From Pseudomonadota bacterium (GTDB lineage: Bacteria; Pseudomonadota; Alphaproteobacteria; Caulobacterales; Caulobacteraceae): a stretch of DNA of 7,128 nt. Made by a program: the position numbers and the translations under genes. A model generated the notes under the pieces. That model worked only from the letters and a program-made list of their open reading frames with translations. It did no database searches and was not told where the DNA came from. Shown here one piece after another: positions 5,680 through 7,128 of the stretch. How positions within the stretch are numbered: position 1 is the stretch's first letter; the number at the start of each line of letters is the position of its first letter. The stretch is from the NCBI GenBank assembly GCA_023412655.1, contig JAEYNH010000098.1, forward strand, positions 1-7,128, read 5' to 3'.

Positions 5680-6765
5680 ATGACTCAGTCGGCGTTGAGG
5701 CTCGTGGGCAAAGAAGACGGTGATAAGCAGCGCGCGCTCGAAGCGGCGCTGGCGCAGATCGATCGGGCGTTCGGCAAGGGCTCGGTCATGAAGCTGGGCG
5801 ACAAGGGCAAGGTCGTGGAGATCGAGTCCGTGTCCACCGGCTCCCTCGGCCTCGACATGGCCCTGGGCATCGGCGGCCTGCCCAAGGGCCGGATCATCGA
5901 GATCTACGGCCCGGAAAGCTCGGGCAAGACCACCCTGGCCCTGCATGTGGTGGCCGAGGTGCAGAAGGCCGGCGGCACCGCCGCCTTCGTCGACGCCGAA
6001 CACGCGCTCGACCCGTCCTACGCCCACAAGCTGGGGGTCAACCTGGACGACCTGCTGGTCGCCCAGCCCGACACCGGCGAACAGGCGCTCGAGATCACCG
6101 ACACCCTGGTCCGCTCCAACGCCGTCGACGTCATCGTCGTCGACTCGGTGGCCGCGCTCACCCCCCGGGCCGAGATCGAGGGCGAGATGGGCGACAGCCT
6201 GCCCGGCCTCCAGGCCCGCCTGATGAGCCAGGCCCTGCGCAAGCTCACCGCCTCGATCTCCAAGGCCAAGACCCTGGTGATCTTCATCAACCAGATCCGC
6301 ATGAAGATCGGGGTGATGTACGGCAGCCCCGAGACCACCACCGGCGGCAATGCGCTCAAGTTCTACGCCTCGGTGCGCCTCGACATCCGCCGCACCGGCT
6401 CGGTCAAGGTCCGGGACGAGATCATCGGCAACAACGTCCGGGTGAAGGTGGTCAAGAACAAGGTCGCCCCGCCGTTCCGCGAGGTCGAGTTCGACATCAT
6501 GTACGGCGAGGGGATCTCCAAGCTGGGCGAGATCATCGACCTGGGCGTCAAGGCCGGGGTGGTCGAGAAGTCGGGCTCCTGGTTCTCGTTCAATAGCCAG
6601 CGCATCGGCCAGGGCCGCGACAATGTGCGGGAGTTCCTCAAGAACAACCCCGACATCGCCGCCGACATCGAGGCCCGCGTCCGCGGTTCCAAGACCAAGA
6701 TCGAGGAAGAACTCCTCGTCGGCCCCACCGAAGGCGAAGCCGCCGAACCCGACGGCGCCCTCTAA
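5680..6765 (+). CDS. recA: RecA recombinase
   Basis: Complete 361-residue RecA, usual alphaproteobacterial length. It polymerises on single-stranded DNA with ATP, drives strand exchange in recombinational repair, and stimulates LexA self-cleavage to switch on the SOS response; cytoplasm/nucleoid. Seen: N-terminal polymerisation helix (about 14-32, DKQRALEAALAQIDRAFGKG), Walker A GPESSGKT (77-84, K83), catalytic Glu in DAEHALDP (E107), Walker B VIVVDS (151-156, D155), loop L1 EGEMGDSLPG (167-176), the NQIRMKIGVMYG switch with Q205 leading into loop L2 SPETTTGG (216-223), the KFYASVRLDIRR core (227-238), and a C-terminal domain ending in a Glu-rich tail (IEEELL and EGEAAEPDGAL), which in RecA restrains activity. 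No key residue is missing. It is preceded by a LexA box and is followed by repeats and a strong terminator rather than by a recX or other gene in this window. Confidence 0.99.
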   Translation: MTQSALRLVGKEDGDKQRALEAALAQIDRAFGKGSVMKLGDKGKVVEIESVSTGSLGLDMALGIGGLPKGRIIEIYGPESSGKTTLALHVVAEVQKAGGTAAFVDAEHALDPSYAHKLGVNLDDLLVAQPDTGEQALEITDTLVRSNAVDVIVVDSVAALTPRAEIEGEMGDSLPGLQARLMSQALRKLTASISKAKTLVIFINQIRMKIGVMYGSPETTTGGNALKFYASVRLDIRRTGSVKVRDEIIGNNVRVKVVKNKVAPPFREVEFDIMYGEGISKLGEIIDLGVKAGVVEKSGSWFSFNSQRIGQGRDNVREFLKNNPDIAADIEARVRGSKTKIEEELLVGPTEGEAAEPDGAL

Positions 6766-6778
6766 CCATCCTCCCCAA

Positions 6779-6833
6779 TCCTCCCCCTCTGGGGGAGGTG
6801 GCCCCAGTCCTCCCCCTCTGGGGGAGGTGGCCC
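6779..6833. repeat. Two tandem copies of a hairpin-forming REP-like element
   Basis: An identical 26-base unit occurs at 6779-6804 and 6808-6833, period 29. Each unit contains a perfect hairpin CCTCCCCC-TCT-GGGGGAGG (stems at 6780-6787/6791-6798 and 6809-6816/6820-6827) followed by TGGCCC. The first hairpin begins 14 bases after the recA stop, so it would sit at the 3' side of the message. This CCTCCCCC...GGGGGAGG(T) type is, to my knowledge, a common intergenic repeat in Caulobacterales. Confidence 0.85.
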
Positions 6834-6841
6834 GAAGGGCC
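6829..6841. repeat. Short hairpin GGCCC-GAA-GGGCC
   Basis: A 5-bp stem with a GAA loop immediately follows the second large hairpin. Together they look like the two-stem layout of a full-length REP unit, of which the first copy keeps only the large stem. Confidence 0.6.
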
Positions 6842-6878
6842 GGAGGGGGCCAGGGCCGGAGGGGGCCAGGGCCGGAGG
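6837..6878. repeat. 16-base tandem repeat, 2.6 copies
   Basis: GGGCCGGAGGGGGCCA is present at 6837-6852 and 6853-6868, with a third partial copy GGGCCGGAGG at 6869-6878. The copies are identical. The unit is the tail of the adjacent REP-like element, so the array probably arose by slippage or serial duplication of that tail. Confidence 0.85.
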
Positions 6879-6885
6879 CGCCTCC
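6874..6885. repeat. Perfect 12-base palindrome GGAGGCGCCTCC
   Basis: Self-complementary without a loop, at the junction where the 16-base array ends. It probably arises from the array's GGAGG meeting the complementary CCTCC of the next repeat fragment. Confidence 0.6.
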
Positions 6886-6901
6886 ACCCGACAACGCGGC
6901 C

Positions 6902-6919
6902 GCTCCCCCTCGGGGGAGC
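6902..6919. repeat. Third related hairpin GCTCCCCC-TC-GGGGGAGC
   Basis: An 8-bp stem (6902-6909 with 6912-6919) closely resembles the two upstream hairpins but with GC in place of CC at the base and a shorter loop. It is likely a diverged member of the same repeat family. Confidence 0.65.
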
Positions 6920-7024
6920 CCCGCCACCATGCTTCTGAAGCCAAGCCAGCGCCGGCGTCGGGCCTCCCCGCCAACCCGGCCCGCCGCCACCACCCTGCGC
7001 GCGAAGCTCGAGCGACAGAGGCCG

Positions 7025-7059
7025 GACGCCCGGGGCGAGCTCCCCCGGGCGTCTTTTTT
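7025..7059 (+). terminator. Rho-independent terminator
   Basis: A perfect 11-bp stem, GACGCCCGGGG (7025-7035) with CCCCGGGCGTC (7043-7053), closes a 7-base loop and is followed at once by six T (7054-7059). It points along the plus strand, so it ends transcripts coming from recA, whose stop is 260 bases upstream, or from an unannotated short transcript in between. Confidence 0.93.
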
Positions 7060-7079
7060 CTTGCCGCCCCCGCCCGCTC

Positions 7080-7099
7080 ATCCCCGCGCAGGCGGGGAT
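7080..7099. repeat. Second type of REP-like hairpin, ATCCCCGC-GCAG-GCGGGGAT
   Basis: An 8-bp stem (7080-7087 with 7092-7099) and a 4-base loop. Translated on the minus strand it gives DPRLRGDE, a familiar signature of spurious reading frames over this widespread proteobacterial intergenic repeat. It starts 21 bases after the terminator's T run. Confidence 0.75.
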
Positions 7100-7128
7100 C
7101 CAAAGCTTGCGAAAGAGGCTCCCAGGGC

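Larger units (their letters stand above)
6766..7128. other. Gene-free region after recA: repeats, terminator, second hairpin repeat
   Basis: No credible coding region is visible on either strand in these 363 bases; open frames here are low-complexity Pro/Arg/Gly translations of the repeats. It contains, in order: a truncated repeat (ATCCTCCCC at 6768-6776), two tandem hairpins, a 16-base tandem repeat, a 12-base palindrome, a further hairpin, about 100 bases of unremarkable sequence (6920-7024), a rho-independent terminator and another hairpin repeat near the right edge. The next gene lies beyond the window. Confidence 0.7.

Noticed and set aside
6779..6878. A CRISPR array
   Set aside because: The repeats are contiguous or separated by only 3 bases, with no unique spacers and no cas genes.
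5440..6993. A 517-codon open frame on the minus strand opposite recA
   Set aside because: Antisense shadow of recA extended by the low-complexity repeats downstream; Asp/Gly/Val/His-rich with no recognisable fold.
6762..7103. Minus-strand open frames in the region after recA
   Set aside because: They translate the hairpin repeats and the terminator; DPRLRGDE is a known sign of spurious frames over such repeats.
1..7128. A new defence, mobile or biosynthetic system
   Set aside because: Recognisable genes are ordinary chromosomal families with uniform codon style; I saw no transposase, integrase, phage, toxin-antitoxin or nuclease/helicase cluster.

Overview
This is a very GC-rich stretch of an alphaproteobacterial chromosome, most likely from the Caulobacterales (Caulobacter/Phenylobacterium type). 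Three things suggest this: a RecA whose sequence reads like caulobacterial RecA; a GAAC-N7-GAAC direct-repeat SOS box in front of recA, which is the alphaproteobacterial LexA site rather than the E. coli CTG-N10-CAG palindrome; and GC-rich intergenic hairpin repeats after recA of the kind I associate with these genomes. The order is inferred from memory of these families, not from a search.

Layout. The left edge (1-133, minus) holds the first 44 codons of an exported protein. It diverges from a small YCII-domain protein (253-591, plus), which is followed by an unrecognised 71-residue protein with a strong ribosome-binding site (660-875, plus). A short-chain dehydrogenase/reductase (949-1683, minus) and an AraC-family regulator (1830-2744, plus) then form a divergent pair around a 146-base promoter region. 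The regulator converges, with only 4 bases between the two stop codons, on a secreted S9-family prolyl-oligopeptidase-type peptidase (2749-4683, minus). That peptidase diverges from a YhhN/TMEM86-like membrane protein (4815-5507, plus). recA (5680-6765, plus) follows with its LexA box. The last 363 bases carry no convincing gene: they hold a cluster of hairpin and tandem repeats, a textbook rho-independent terminator and a second kind of hairpin repeat.

How the genes relate. Most look like independent housekeeping or accessory units rather than one pathway. The one clear functional pairing is the AraC_N-type regulator with the divergent oxidoreductase, probably regulator and target. recA is the SOS recombinase and has its own LexA-controlled promoter. 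The peptidase and the left-edge protein are both exported.

I found no phage, CRISPR, toxin-antitoxin, insertion sequence or other obviously new system. The most notable non-coding features are the recA operator region, the repeat cluster and long 3' region after recA, and palindromes or direct repeats in two divergent promoter regions.
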